Shown here: in pieces, positions 10,942 to 20,600 of the stretch
Numbering within the stretch: position 1 is the stretch's first letter
How the letters are laid out: each line of letters begins with the position of its first letter
Assembly (NCBI GenBank): GCA_032622095.1
Contig: CP136069.1
Coordinates: 36,680,194-36,744,193, forward strand
Length of the DNA stretch: 64,000 nucleotides
DNA from: Siphonodentalium dalli
Taxonomy: Eukaryota; Mollusca; Scaphopoda; Gadilida; Siphonodentaliidae
Direction: 5' to 3'
Program-made: the position numbers and the translations under genes
Notes under the pieces: model-generated
The model's input: only the letters and a program-made list of their open reading frames with translations
What the model was told of the DNA's origin: nothing
Databases searched by the model: none

Positions 10942-11181
10942 GAATTAGTTAGCGTTATTACACGAGTTAGTGAATTAGTTAGCGTTATTACACGAGTTAG
11001 TGAATTAGTTAGCGTTATTACACGAGTTAGTAAATTAGTTAGCGTTATTACACGAGTTAGTGAATTAGTTAGCGTTATTACACGAGATAGTGAATTAGTT
11101 AGCGTTATTACACGAGTTAGTGAATTAGTTAGCGTTATTACACGAGTTAGTGAATTAGTTAGCGTTATTACACGAGTTAGT
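10942..11181 (+). repeat. 30 bp minisatellite, 8 units
   Basis: Eight head-to-tail copies of a 30 bp unit (GAATTAGTTAGCGTTATTAC then ACGAGTTAGT) with only two substitutions (unit 4 starts AAATT; unit 5 has GATAGT). The near-identity implies recent expansion. Since 30 is a multiple of three, one frame stays open (E-L-V-S-V-I-T-R-V-S per unit), which explains the open frame at 10,915-11,211 without invoking a gene. Confidence 0.97.
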
Positions 11182-11399
11182 TATGATAAGATAAGATATC
11201 TAAGAAGATAAGATCACATACATTTTATTTGAAAGTCGGAGGTAAAAACATTATACAAACAGAAGCTCTGAAGAGCTTTTGACCGACTGTAAAACAAATA
11301 CATATATAAATTAGACATATACACATTATCATATCAATTTTATACAAGTTATGATGCTATGGAGAAACAAGAACCGTGCGTTAGTAATATTATAAATTT

Positions 11400-11528
11400 G
11401 GTGACCTGGCTCGAGGGCAACATTGCGGATTGTCTCCCCGAGGAACCAATGTCTCCCGAGGCGGAGCCGATGGAGACATTGGTTCCAAGGGGAGACTATC
11501 CGCAATGTTGCCCTCGAGCTAGGTCACC
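11400..11528. repeat. Near-perfect 129 bp palindrome (57 bp arms, ~15 bp loop)
   Basis: The left arm 11,400-11,456 starts GGTGACCTGGCTCGAGGGCA and the right arm 11,472-11,528 ends in its reverse complement, with about four mismatches. The loop is the GC-rich CGAGGCGGAGCCGAT, itself partly palindromic. It is far more GC-rich than its surroundings, suggesting an inserted fold-back element. If transcribed it would form a long stable hairpin. Confidence 0.95.
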
Positions 11529-12138
11529 ATTGTTTTTATTATACCGATTAACCATGTCAGCAGTTCTGAAAATTTAAAAATAAAGAGGAAATTCTATAAA
11601 ATTATTTATATAAATTTCGTTCGCGTGCTTCCGTGAACATGTTCGGGCTCTTTCGGTCGGAGCGGTAAACATTGTAAAAAATGGTGACCGGCAATGTTTC
11701 ATGGGCGGGAAACATTGCAAATTGTAAAATCACACCCTATGGGAAATTAACATAGGCTTTTAATATGAGGTATAATAATCTGTTTTGTTTTTGCAGGTCC
11801 TGGAGCTCATGACATCAGAAGAATGCGAGTGAAAAGTTTTAAGTTTCTTAAAATATACAAACTGACAATATAAAATTCACAACAAAGTTGTCCTAAAGCT
11901 AAAATGAAGCCTTTGCAGACTTAATATACATGTTCTTGGATAAAATATGATAGTTTAAAACGTAGAATTGGTTAAAAGCGGGAGCTGAATTTATTCTGTC
12001 TTCACTCTACATTCGGGTACCTTAAACCCACTTGTTTAGCATGCGGCTAACAATCCATCGTTCAATAAAGCATGTCGAGACGTCCGCCGAAATAACCGCG
12101 AAGCGATGCGTGAACATACATCGCGACGGAATCAACGC
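11529..12138. other. Non-coding spacer; nothing recognised
   Basis: Ordinary AT-rich sequence with small GC-richer patches near 11,630-11,720 that repeat the word AACATTG several times. No gene or element ends were seen. Confidence 0.3.
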
Positions 12139-12300
12139 CCAGTTTCGTGAAGCAAGGTCTTAAGATGACCGTACGATGGGCTTAATCTAATGGTCTAAGG
12201 TGGATCTTATGATGTTACTTATGATGTTACTTTTCCGTTTCACGAACGCGCTTCATAAAACAATCTTAAGTCCATCTTAAGTAGGAAGTTAAGTTAAGTT
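12139..12300. repeat. CTTAAG-rich interspersed repeat, copy 1
   Basis: It contains TTTCGTGAAGCAAGGTCTTA, then TTTCACGAACGCGCTTCAT and ATCTTAAGTCCATCTTAAG: an inverted arrangement of 'cgtgaaac' and 'tcttaag' words. The same words occur at 16,629-16,815. Probably a short nonautonomous element; ends not defined. Confidence 0.45.
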
Positions 12301-12476
12301 CCCGCGCTTTTAGACTGACTCTTGACAATTTATTACCGCTATGCGCAGAAAATATTGGTTCTGTGTATGTTATATGCCTATGTGCAGTGTCTTGTGATAG
12401 ACACTAGGGCGTGTCTCAGAATAATTACGATATTGTAATGCAAGGGCGATAATCAGTATAGTGACTGGTGCATACT

Positions 12477-13397
12477 GGTTACAAGCAACTCATTATATAG
12501 AGTTACGCTTCTTGAATTTGTGTAAAACTCGAGTCAGCATAAACAAAAATCTGGCTGCTGATTGGTTGATTATCATTGAAGGAAATATCCCTAATCGGGA
12601 ACACAAAACCATATCCTACGTAAATATGGCGATCATGTATGTTTAGATGTCCAGGGAGAGTCTGGTTGGGTCCAGACGTTATGGAAGGGGTCTGGGTATT
12701 TTTATGCTGCTGATTTTTGTGGACCTTTAATGTTCAAAATAGCACGATCGAGGTGGTGGAAGTTTCTCTAATAGGAATTCGACTCAAACTCCTAAAAAGT
12801 ACTGAAATTTAAGGGACATCCGCCTATCATTGATCCAAATCATCGTCGGTTGGTGAAATTTTGAGGGGGGGGGTGGTATTTCAAATCCAATTAAAGCACT
12901 GTACTGTTCAAATTGAGATACATTTCGTAAAGAGTATGGTAGATACATGTATACGTAACTAGTTTTCAAAACTTATATATATGCCGTCCTATCGTGTGCG
13001 TTATGCACGCGAGTCGGATTTTACAAATTAAATTTTGATGAAAAACCCTGAATTTTGGGTGTGGTCACATTTGTGGTAATAATATTCCCATTAGTGAGTT
13101 GATGAACGTGGGACATGCGACACTGTGCATTATACATGTCTATGACAAGCACGACATGAGACATTAGTATATTTTCTACTACACTGTGCTTCCAGAGTTA
13201 TCAGGATGCGATTGTCGCTGTTATTTCTTACCCCAAAAAAATGGTTAATTTTAAAACGGGGTATGTGGGTTAAAGGACCGCTGGGAGATAATAGGATGTC
13301 CAATGACTCCTATATTTCTATCGTATCACAGTAAAGCGTTTTTTATAAAAATCGCCGTTGTTTACACGATCAAAGTTCGATTTTCTTTACAATTATA
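12477..13397 (+). repeat. Copy 1 of a ~1.35 kb tandem duplication (internally deleted)
   Basis: Starts GGTTACAAGCAACTCATTAT and ends at the next GGTTACAAGCAACT. It is colinear with copy 2 but lacks about 430 bp: copy 1 jumps from 'GCTGATTTTTGTG' (12,721) to 'GACCTTTAATGTTCAA', whereas copy 2 carries an extra segment at about 13,641-14,069. Small indels and substitutions separate the copies. No conserved long frame, so it is a non-coding duplication. Confidence 0.9.
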
Positions 13398-14751
13398 GGT
13401 TACAAGCAACTAATTATATAGAGTTACGCTTCTTGAATTTGTGTAGGGAAACTCGAATCAGCATAAACACAATCTGGCTGTTGATTGGTTGATTATCATT
13501 GAGGGAAATATCCCTAATCGGGAACAGAAAATCATAGCCAACGTAAATATGGCGATCATTTATGTTTAGATGTCCAGGGAGAGTCTTGTGGGGTCCAGAC
13601 GTTATGGAAGGGGCTGGGTATTTTTATGCTGCTGATTTTTGTGCAGTAAATGGGCTAGTTGTGGAAATGAAAGATTATCGTTTGAACAAAATACCGAAAA
13701 TGGCGCGTTTGTTGTCACAGACAGGTGCAGCGGATGACGTTCTAATGGAAAATTGACCACTTGAAGTTCAAATAGGCTTAACCCATGGCCGGTGGGAATT
13801 TTAGTTAACATTGTCGCCTATGGAAAATAATTAGGTGTTTGTAACCTATAGGCAGAAAATTCACATTTTTCAAATATCGTTCAGGGCAGCGAATTTAAAA
13901 AGACTGATAAACAAAGTATGTCTTGTTTTGTTGGGCTATTGTATTTTTACGCCGTACCGACCCATTTTCAGATTATGCCAGACAATTATTAACCCTCTGT
14001 TGCCGGAACTTCAACTTTTTTCCGGAGGCGTAATTTTCTGAAAATCATCAATTTTGTGCATATGGGTGGACCTTTAATGTTCAAATAGCACGATCGAGGT
14101 GATGGAAGTTTCTCTAATAGGAATTCGAATCAAACTCCTAAAAAGTACTGAAATTTAAAGAGACACCCGCCTATCATTGAACTAAATCATCGTCGGATGG
14201 TGAAATTTTGAGGGGGGGGGGGGTCTATTTCATATTCAATTAAAACATTGTACTGTTCAAATTGAGATAAATTCCTTATGGCGTATGGTAGATATACGTA
14301 ATTAGTTTTCAAAACTTATATATATATATATATGCCTTCCTATCGTGTGCTTTATGCAAGCGAGTCGGATTTTACAAATTAAATTATGATGAAAAATCCT
14401 GAATTTTTGGTGTGGTCACATTTGTGGTCATAATATTCCCATTAGTGAGTTGATGGACATGAGACATGCGATACTGTGCAGTATATATATGTCTATGACA
14501 AGCATGACGTGAGACATTAGTATCTGTTCTACTACATTGTGCTTCCAGAGTTATCAGGATGCGATTGTCGGTGTTATTTCTTACCCAAAAAAATTGGTTA
14601 ATTTTAAAACGGGGTATGTGGGTTAAAGGACCGCTGGGAGATAATAGGATGTCCAATGACTCCTATATTTCTATCGTATCACAGTAAAGCGTTTTTTTTG
14701 TAAAATTGGCGTTGTTTACATGATCAAAGTTCGATTTTCTTTACAATTATA
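13398..14751 (+). repeat. Copy 2 of the ~1.35 kb tandem duplication (full length, 1,354 bp)
   Basis: The reference copy. Contains a G12-13 tract at about 14,211-14,223 and an (AT)n run near 14,320 that differ in length from copy 1, as expected for microsatellites. The frame at 13,562-13,756 is conserved in outline only in copy 3, with indels, so it is not evidently selected. Confidence 0.9.
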
Positions 14752-15208
14752 GGTTACAAGCAACTAATTATATAGAGTTACGCTTCTTGAATTTGTGTAG
14801 GGTCAGCATAACAAAAAATATGGCTGCTGATTGGTTGATTATCATTGAGGGAAATATCCCTATTCGGCAACAGAAAATCATAGTCTACGTAAATATGGCG
14901 ATCATGTATGTTTAGATGTCCAGGAAGAGGTTGGTAGGGTCCAGAAGTTATGGAAGGGGTCTGGGTATTTTAATGCTGCTGATTTGTGTGCAGTAAATGG
15001 GGTAGTTGTGGAAATGCAAGATTATCGTTTGAAAAAAAATACCGAAAAGGGCGCGTTTGTTTTCACAGACTGGTGCAGCGGATGACGTTCTAAGGGAAAA
15101 TTGACCACTTGAAGTTCACATACACATGTAGGCTTAACCCATGACCGGTGGGACTTTTAGTTAACACTGTCGCCTATGGAAAATAATTAGGTGTTTGTAA
15201 CCTACTGC
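14752..15208 (+). repeat. Copy 3 of the ~1.35 kb tandem duplication (5' third only)
   Basis: Begins with the same GGTTACAAGCAACTAATTAT and follows copy 2 up to GGTGTTTGTAACCTA (corresponding to about 13,848), where homology stops. It includes the segment missing from copy 1. Truncation at this point sets the right boundary of the duplication block. Confidence 0.88.
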
Positions 15209-16628
15209 ATACTGCATAAGCGCGCCTTTTAACTGTGTTTTCGCGTCAGATTCCATCCATACATATAGCTGCATGCTCCCAATGCCTATTATATGCAAAC
15301 ATAACGAGCTCCAATATATTATTTCAGTTATTAAAGGGACTTATACATCATAACTCTGGAGGTGAACCTTCACCTATATAACACGCCATTGAGGCCACGC
15401 GGGGCTTATGTTCGCTCCTTTCGGGTTGCTGATATTAGGCGACATTACATTATACGTCTGTGTAGCATCTTTAATACTAGGAAACCGAATATGTCCCCGC
15501 AAGGGATACACTGAGCACTGAGCCAAACGCTCTTCATTAATTGCCAATAGTCATGGAATACTGATACAAAACGCTCTTTATATACCTGTAATGTGAATAG
15601 TGCTTCATATCGTGATTCCAAATAGACTTATTTCCAATCTGAGACACAATTGAAGAAGCCATATATAAATGATGTTAATGCCATCTGCTCTGTTTCTGTT
15701 GACAAATATGCTAAACGCCTGGTATAATTAACAAACTGCGTATGAACTTCAAAAGTACGTACAGGGCTACGTTGAACGACAATTTTGCATAAATGTTTTA
15801 ATAAAACTAAAGTGACTACTTTTAGTAAAGAGCGTTTATAATTAATAACACGTGAATATATGGCCGGTTCATAGTGATAATTATATGTCCTTTCGTGGAC
15901 CCCGGTGTGCCCGCGGTCCGTATACTATATACATATGCTATATAAATGTTTTTATTTCATAGTTAATAAAATGTGGGTGTATTATAATAATATACATCAT
16001 AATAATAATATAATATATATTATGTATTATTATCCTGCCGATATATTTATGGGGTGCATATATATACGTTATTTTCAAAATATGGCATAGCATCGACATA
16101 TTTAATTTATATATATATATATATATATCGTTATTCCCTCCAGCTAGGAGAGTATATGATTTTCAAAATACATTTTACAATCAAATTGTAACATAATAAT
16201 ATAGAAAGGCAAGTAAATAATAACAATAGCCGACATCAGTATTTATCAAACAGCTGAGTATAAATCATTCACTATTATCCTCGATGTGAACATGTTCGGA
16301 CCAATTGTCCCAACATGATTATTGTGTCCAGTATACGATTGGGTGATTTGAATCGCAAATGATGTCCAAGTCTATTATATTGAAATATATTCTTTTTGTT
16401 ACAGCAATTAAAAATATATAGTCAGGTTTTGGCGGTTTACAGTTAGTAGTGGACACCACACCAATTGTGCAACCACTGGCTACGTCCCTGATATAGCGTG
16501 CCAATTGGTTATTAATTGCTATCATTTCTGAAACACCCCTCCGTGTTCGCAAGATGTTATTCAGTTAAATGTGTTTATAATAATATATACATGAACTAGA
16601 TCCCATTCATATTTGGGACAAAAGGCGG
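15209..16628. other. AT-rich spacer with microsatellites; no gene recognised
   Basis: Very AT-rich. Holds an (AT)n run at about 16,108-16,128 and TAATA-type repeats at 15,980-16,030. The minus frame 16,319-16,552 has no domain. No element ends found. Confidence 0.35.
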
Positions 16629-16815
16629 ACCATAATGTAGGTCTTAACTTTAAGATTATCTTAAGACACCTCACACCAGACTTAAATTTAAGACCAAAGT
16701 TAAGACCATCTTAAGTTAGGACCTTGTTCGTGAAACGCTCTTGTGACTGAAGTTTGAGCTTATGACCATCTTAAGTCCGAACTATGTCATAAGTTGCTTT
16801 CATGAAACTGGGCCC
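16629..16815. repeat. CTTAAG-rich interspersed repeat, copy 2
   Basis: Repeated 'cttaag/tcttaag' words, GTTCGTGAAACGCTCTTG, and the end TTTCATGAAACTGGGCCCTG. Related to 12,139-12,300. Likely a degenerate short nonautonomous element. Confidence 0.45.
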
Positions 16816-17012
16816 TGAAATAGAAACGGGTACGAAGTCGAAAATGACCATGTACCTTTCCAATCATATGGTTCGAGTATGAAAATATCAAGTACCTTTT
16901 TAATCGTAGATCGCCATTTGGCCCATAGCTCCATTGACAAATAAAAACGCCTTCATAGAAAATACCCATATAGGGCATAATGAGATATCACCAAATAGTG
17001 TGTATATCATTT

Positions 17013-17469
17013 GTGACCCGCCATATCAGATCCAGTCGTTAGTCGGGATGTTTTTTACCCTGTGCCAATGCATTCTCTTATATATGCGAGTCGACCATAG
17101 GTCGTCTCGCATATATAAGAGAATGCATTGGCCTAACAATATTTTACAATTTTAATACTTTTTTCTTGTATTCTTTAACAATTTTATAATTTCACCCATA
17201 CAGAGCCCCAGACGAACATGAGCCGACGACACTCTTCTATATGCTTGTATATATGTGTGGGGCTCCCTGCAGGGTAATGGATGTTTTTTATTGTATGTCT
17301 TACAAATTGTAAGAACATTTATTTTTAAAAAATGATAAAAAATTGTTAGGCCAATGCATTCTCTTATATATGCGAGGCGACCTATGGTCGACTCGCATAT
17401 ATAAGAGAATGCATAGGCACAGGGTAAAAAAAATCCCGACTTACGACTGGATATGATATGGCGGGTCAC
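17013..17469. mobile_element. MITE with long TIRs, each containing a ~69 bp hairpin (copy 1 of hairpin module)
   Basis: The outer TIR GTGACCCGCCATATCA (17,013) is mirrored at 17,454-17,469, followed inward by 'TCCAGTCGT-AGTCGGGAT' and 'TTTACCCTGTGCC'. Each arm then contains a self-complementary hairpin (17,064-17,132 and 17,350-17,418; stem CCAATGCATTCTCTTATATA..., loop around GACCATAGGTC). The element is thus a palindrome of palindromes of 457 bp. It is flanked by ATTT on both sides, a possible 4 bp target duplication, although AT-rich. No coding capacity. Confidence 0.8.
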
Positions 17470-17509
17470 ATTTGGTTATGCTCCCCATCATGCCGTGCTA
17501 GCGTCAATA

Positions 17510-17760
17510 AATTCACCCTATGGGAGGCTCATGCTTAGGCTCCAACTGCTATGAGAAACCTAGGATCAGATTGAAGTTCCCCAATTGAAAAGTTGATGTT
17601 CACATATTAATCACCACGACTATGCAATTCATCTTCTGCAAATTAGGGGATATAGAAACTTCCCAGGAGGGAAAAATAACTAAAACAATATTAATTTGAT
17701 ACCTTAGATACTTCCCAGAAGATGAGACCTACGCAGAATGAGGTCCCCATAGGGTGAATT
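17510..17760. mobile_element. Probable MITE, TIR AATTCACCCTATGGG (251 bp)
   Basis: AATTCACCCTATGGG at 17,510-17,524 is inverted at 17,746-17,760 (CCCATAGGGTGAATT), with GAGG/CCTC continuing inward. The ends resemble the 4,083-4,161 palindrome family (GAGGTCCCC-AGGGTGAATT). Sequence just outside each end ('gctagc' with 'gtgatgctagcc') is also partly mirrored, so the true ends may lie a little further out. No coding capacity. Confidence 0.55.
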
Positions 17761-18379
17761 AGGTGATGCTAGCCCATTCTGCAAATGACAGACATAGTAT
17801 TTGCAGGCTTTGATATCACAAAATAGAACAGGTCACTCACTAACTTAACGGCCCATTTAATTTCGAGTCATTGATCATTTTTTATAGTGCCTTGATAGAC
17901 GATTTTAATAACAATCTTTGACATAAACTATTATTAAAAACTAGAATTCAACACCATTTGAAACGTCTTTGTCCCAGAGTGTGCCCATAGAGTAATAGAA
18001 ACTAGCTGAAATCATTGAAACATTCCCCCGTTTCACTCCCAGAATGCAACGTAATTCAAATGTTATTCCCCTTCCATTGAAAATAATAGATTTAGCAGAA
18101 CAGACCAGATGAAACCTAAGCACAGAAAACACGTCGGCACCTCAACAAAGTACACAGTTTATTACACCGGATAAGTTGATAATACAATGTTCTGGCGCTT
18201 CATCTTTCAAATGGTATATACTATGAGATATATTTTATTTAATGTGATCTGGGGGATCGAACATCAAGTGGGCCTTTAATGTGTATTCTTGATTTTGTAC
18301 TGTGATATATGGTTCAAAGATGGTTTATCTCTACCAATAACAAGTTGTATATAGTTTGATCTATATGCTAATCAATTTG
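17761..18379. other. Non-coding spacer; nothing recognised
   Basis: AT-rich sequence downstream of the receptor gene (which reads leftward). A 3' UTR of that gene should start at 18,489 and extend left for an unknown distance. No convincing AATAAA-type signal on the minus strand was pinned down. Confidence 0.3.
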
Positions 18380-18440
18380 CAGAATGAGGTCCCCAGAGGG
18401 TGAATTCAGTGATTCTACCCAGCATAGCAGGCTAACGTCA
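18380..18440. repeat. Half-copy of the GAGGTCCCC MITE family
   Basis: GAGGTCCCCAGAGGGTGAAT (18,386-18,405) followed by 'CCCAGCATAGCAGGCTAAC' corresponds to the left part, reverse complement, of the 4,083-4,161 element ('GCTGGCATAGCAGGCCAGC'). It lies in the presumptive 3' UTR or downstream flank of the receptor exon. Confidence 0.5.
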
Positions 18441-18489
18441 CCAAATTCGTATAATATAATGATACCCACTGCCTAACATTGTTACTTGG

Positions 18490-18984
18490 CTAATCAAAAT
18501 CGAGATGGATATCGTCGAGCTGAATGGAATGTACGAATGTTGCACTTTGTGGATCTTCTGTGTTGTGTTGTGGATCTTCTGTGTTGTGTTGTGGATATTC
18601 TGTGTTGTGTTGTGGGTCTGCTGTGTTGTGTTGTGGATATTCTGTGTTGTGTGGTGGATATTCTGTGTTGTGCTGTGGATATTCTGTGACCTGGTTTGGA
18701 TCTTCTGCGTTGTGTGGTCGAACTTGGATCCGACGCAACTCAGTATTTCCCTCCACGACAGCTACTGGCACGGCCTTCGCAGTGAGAAGCTCCATCAGCC
18801 TAATCTTGAACTTTGTGTGACCAATAGCGTATATAATAGGATTAGAGGCGCATTGTGCTGTCGCTATTAGCGTCGGCACAACAGAGAGCTCAAGAGGAAT
18901 CTGCACGCCACCAGCCGAGGCGAGAAATATTAATCCGTATGGCACCCACGTCACGATGTATACCACAACGGTCACCAAGACAAC
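18490..18984 (-). CDS. Opsin-like class A GPCR, last coding exon (TM6-TM7 and C-tail), no Schiff-base lysine
   Basis: This exon encodes 164 residues then TAG at 18,492-18,490. A 3' splice acceptor is visible: pyrimidine-rich TTTTTTTCTTTCGTAG ends at 18,985, so the exon starts at 18,984 in phase 0. Exon residues 1-22 form TM6 with W-V-P-Y (13-16). TM7 ends N-P-I-I-Y (48-52), the NPxxY motif of class A receptors, followed by A-I-G-H-T-K-F-K, very close to the A-I-x-H-P-K-Y-R that follows TM7 in r-opsins and melanopsins. The position equivalent to the retinal-binding lysine (six residues before the NPxxY Asn) is Thr (codon 18,861-18,859). The tail has eight heptads of P-Q-H-N-T-E-Y/D type before a charged end. 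It should be a membrane receptor signalling through a G protein; ligand unknown. Upstream exons were not found to the right and may be beyond intervening repeats or lost, so a fragment is possible. Confidence 0.85.
   Translation of the reverse strand, partial: VVLVTVVVYIVTWVPYGLIFLASAGGVQIPLELSVVPTLIATAQCASNPIIYAIGHTKFKIRLMELLTAKAVPVAVVEGNTELRRIQVRPHNAEDPNQVTEYPQHNTEYPPHNTEYPQHNTADPQHNTEYPQHNTEDPQHNTEDPQSATFVHSIQLDDIHLDFD
18543..18716 (-). repeat. In-frame 21 bp minisatellite coding the receptor's heptad tail
   Basis: About eight copies of a 21 bp unit (plus strand TGTTGTGTTGTGGATATTCTG and variants) encode P-Q-H-N-T-E-(Y/D) on the minus strand. Indels are always whole units, so the frame is kept. 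Alternation of Tyr/Asp and a lone Ala/Pro variant show mild divergence. Intracellular repeat tails are known from cephalopod rhodopsins (Pro-rich pentapeptides); this is a different repeat. Confidence 0.9.
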
Positions 18985-19145
18985 CTACGAAAGAAAAAAA
19001 TACTATATGTGCATGCATTGTAGTGTTATCCTATATTCATGTTAATGTACGATAGAATGAGTGGTCAATCATGTCGTGTAACATAATGTACGTAGTTCAT
19101 TATTGTGTTGGGATGATGTTTAGCAACCGTAGCAACTTCTATAGT
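18985..19145 (-). other. 3' part of an intron of the opsin-like gene
   Basis: Sequence upstream (to the right) of the acceptor AG at 18,986-18,985. It is interrupted at 19,146 by a hAT-type MITE. The preceding exon (TM5/TM6 loop side) was not recognised in the next several kb. Confidence 0.6.
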
Positions 19146-19892
19146 CAGGGACGTTGCTAGGGTATTCCCACTCAGGGGGTGAGACCATAAAATTTCCAAC
19201 TATATATGATTTGGTCTAATAAAATTCCCAACTGTATAGGATTTGGTTTTGAGTAATGTAAAATTCCAATATTGGCTTAATGGCTTAACAATTTGGGTTG
19301 CTATATGTTCTTTTTAATATTATGGACTGTGTAAATAAAGACACTGAAAATTGTAACAAGAATGACATAGCATTTGATCCACGTTGTATGTATCGAGTAC
19401 ACTGCGCATGCAATACATTATACATGATATTGATCAGAATATGGTTGAAGAACGAATACGAGTTTAAATACATGTATTTAAATTCCAAGGAGTCGCACGT
19501 TATAACTCACACAAATATGCACGCTGAATGATTGTTATATTGTTAAAGCTGTCCTCACAAATATATGGAGGTTTGATATTACTAATAGACTAGTGACCAC
19601 GAATCTACGGTTGGTAGAACATACCAGTCTGAACTTGCTTTGCTTTCAATTTCATTGAGCATTACTGAAATTTATTCACTCAAATGACTGTGTATTAAAT
19701 TATAATATTGACCTTACATTGCTACCTTGCAGGACAAATTTAAATAAACTGATTAACATGCTGTTATGAACGGAACTAAATGTATAAGTATAAGTAAAAC
19801 TATTCGAATTTGAGTCATGAAATTCCCAACTATTGAAATTTATGGTCCTCATTGGGAGTGAGACAACCCATACCCCTGTCGTTACGTCCCTG
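19146..19892. mobile_element. hAT-type MITE, 747 bp, with near-perfect 8 bp target duplication
   Basis: Left end CAGGGACGTTGC and right end GTTACGTCCCTG form ~12 bp TIRs, with looser inverted similarity continuing inward ('GACCATAAAATTTCCAACTAT' mirrored by 'AATTTATGGTC'). The flanks are TCTATAGT (19,138-19,145) and TTTATAGT (19,893-19,900), 7 of 8 identical. An 8 bp duplication with CAGGG-type ends is the signature of the hAT superfamily. No transposase frame, so it would depend on an autonomous relative. Confidence 0.78.
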
Positions 19893-20080
19893 TTTATAGT
19901 TTCGTCTGGACCTGATTCTAATTACAATAATATCATGATTTTGACCCGGCGTTGTCCCCACACTTTAAGTCACGTGGTACAAGTGGCGAAAGTTTACACA
20001 TGTGCACAAGTATACTATCAATACACGTGGTTCAGCTTTATGCTATGGTAGGCCTGCTGCTTTAGATATGCTGGGGCAAA

Positions 20081-20600
20081 ATTATCTTCATGCGATCCGA
20101 GTGATAAAGCCGGGGTTTTTTATCTTCATGCGATCCGAGTGATAAAGCCGGGGTTTTTTTATCTTCATGCGATCCGAGTGATAAAGCCGGGGGTTTTTAT
20201 CTTCATGCGATCCGAGTGATAAAGCCGGGGTTTTTTATCTTCATGCGATCCGAGTGATAAAGCCGGGGTTTTTTATCTTCATGCGATCCGAGTGATAAAG
20301 CCGGGGTTTTTTATCTTCATGCGATCCGAGTGATAAAGCCGGGGGTTTTTATCTTCATGCGATCCGAGTGATAAAGCCGGGGTTTTTTATCTTCATGCGA
20401 TCCGAGTGATAAAGCCGGGGTTTTTTATCTTCATGCGATCCGAGTGATAAAGCCGGGGTTTTTTATCTTCATGCGATCCGAGTGATAAAGCCGGGGGTTT
20501 TTATCTTCATGCGATCCGAGTGATAAAGCCGGGTTTTTTTATCTTCATGCGATCCGAGTGATAAAGCCGGGGGTTTTTATCTTCATGCGATCCGAGTAAC
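20081..20600 (+). repeat. 38 bp satellite, subtype A (~14 units)
   Basis: Unit ATCTTCATGCGATCCGAGTG plus ATAAAGCCGGGGTTTTTT; copies differ mainly in the length of the G4-5/T5-7 run, as expected from slippage. Sharp homogeneity suggests recent local amplification. Continuous with subtype B to the right. Confidence 0.96.

Noticed and set aside
10915-11211. 98-codon frame with a 10-residue repeat
   Set aside because: Produced by the 30 bp minisatellite whose length is a multiple of three.
16108-16128. (AT)n run as a promoter or origin
   Set aside because: A simple microsatellite in an AT-rich spacer with no supporting signal.
18505-18870. Cys/Val/Trp-rich plus-strand frames
   Set aside because: Antisense shadow of the 21 bp coding repeat of the minus-strand receptor exon.
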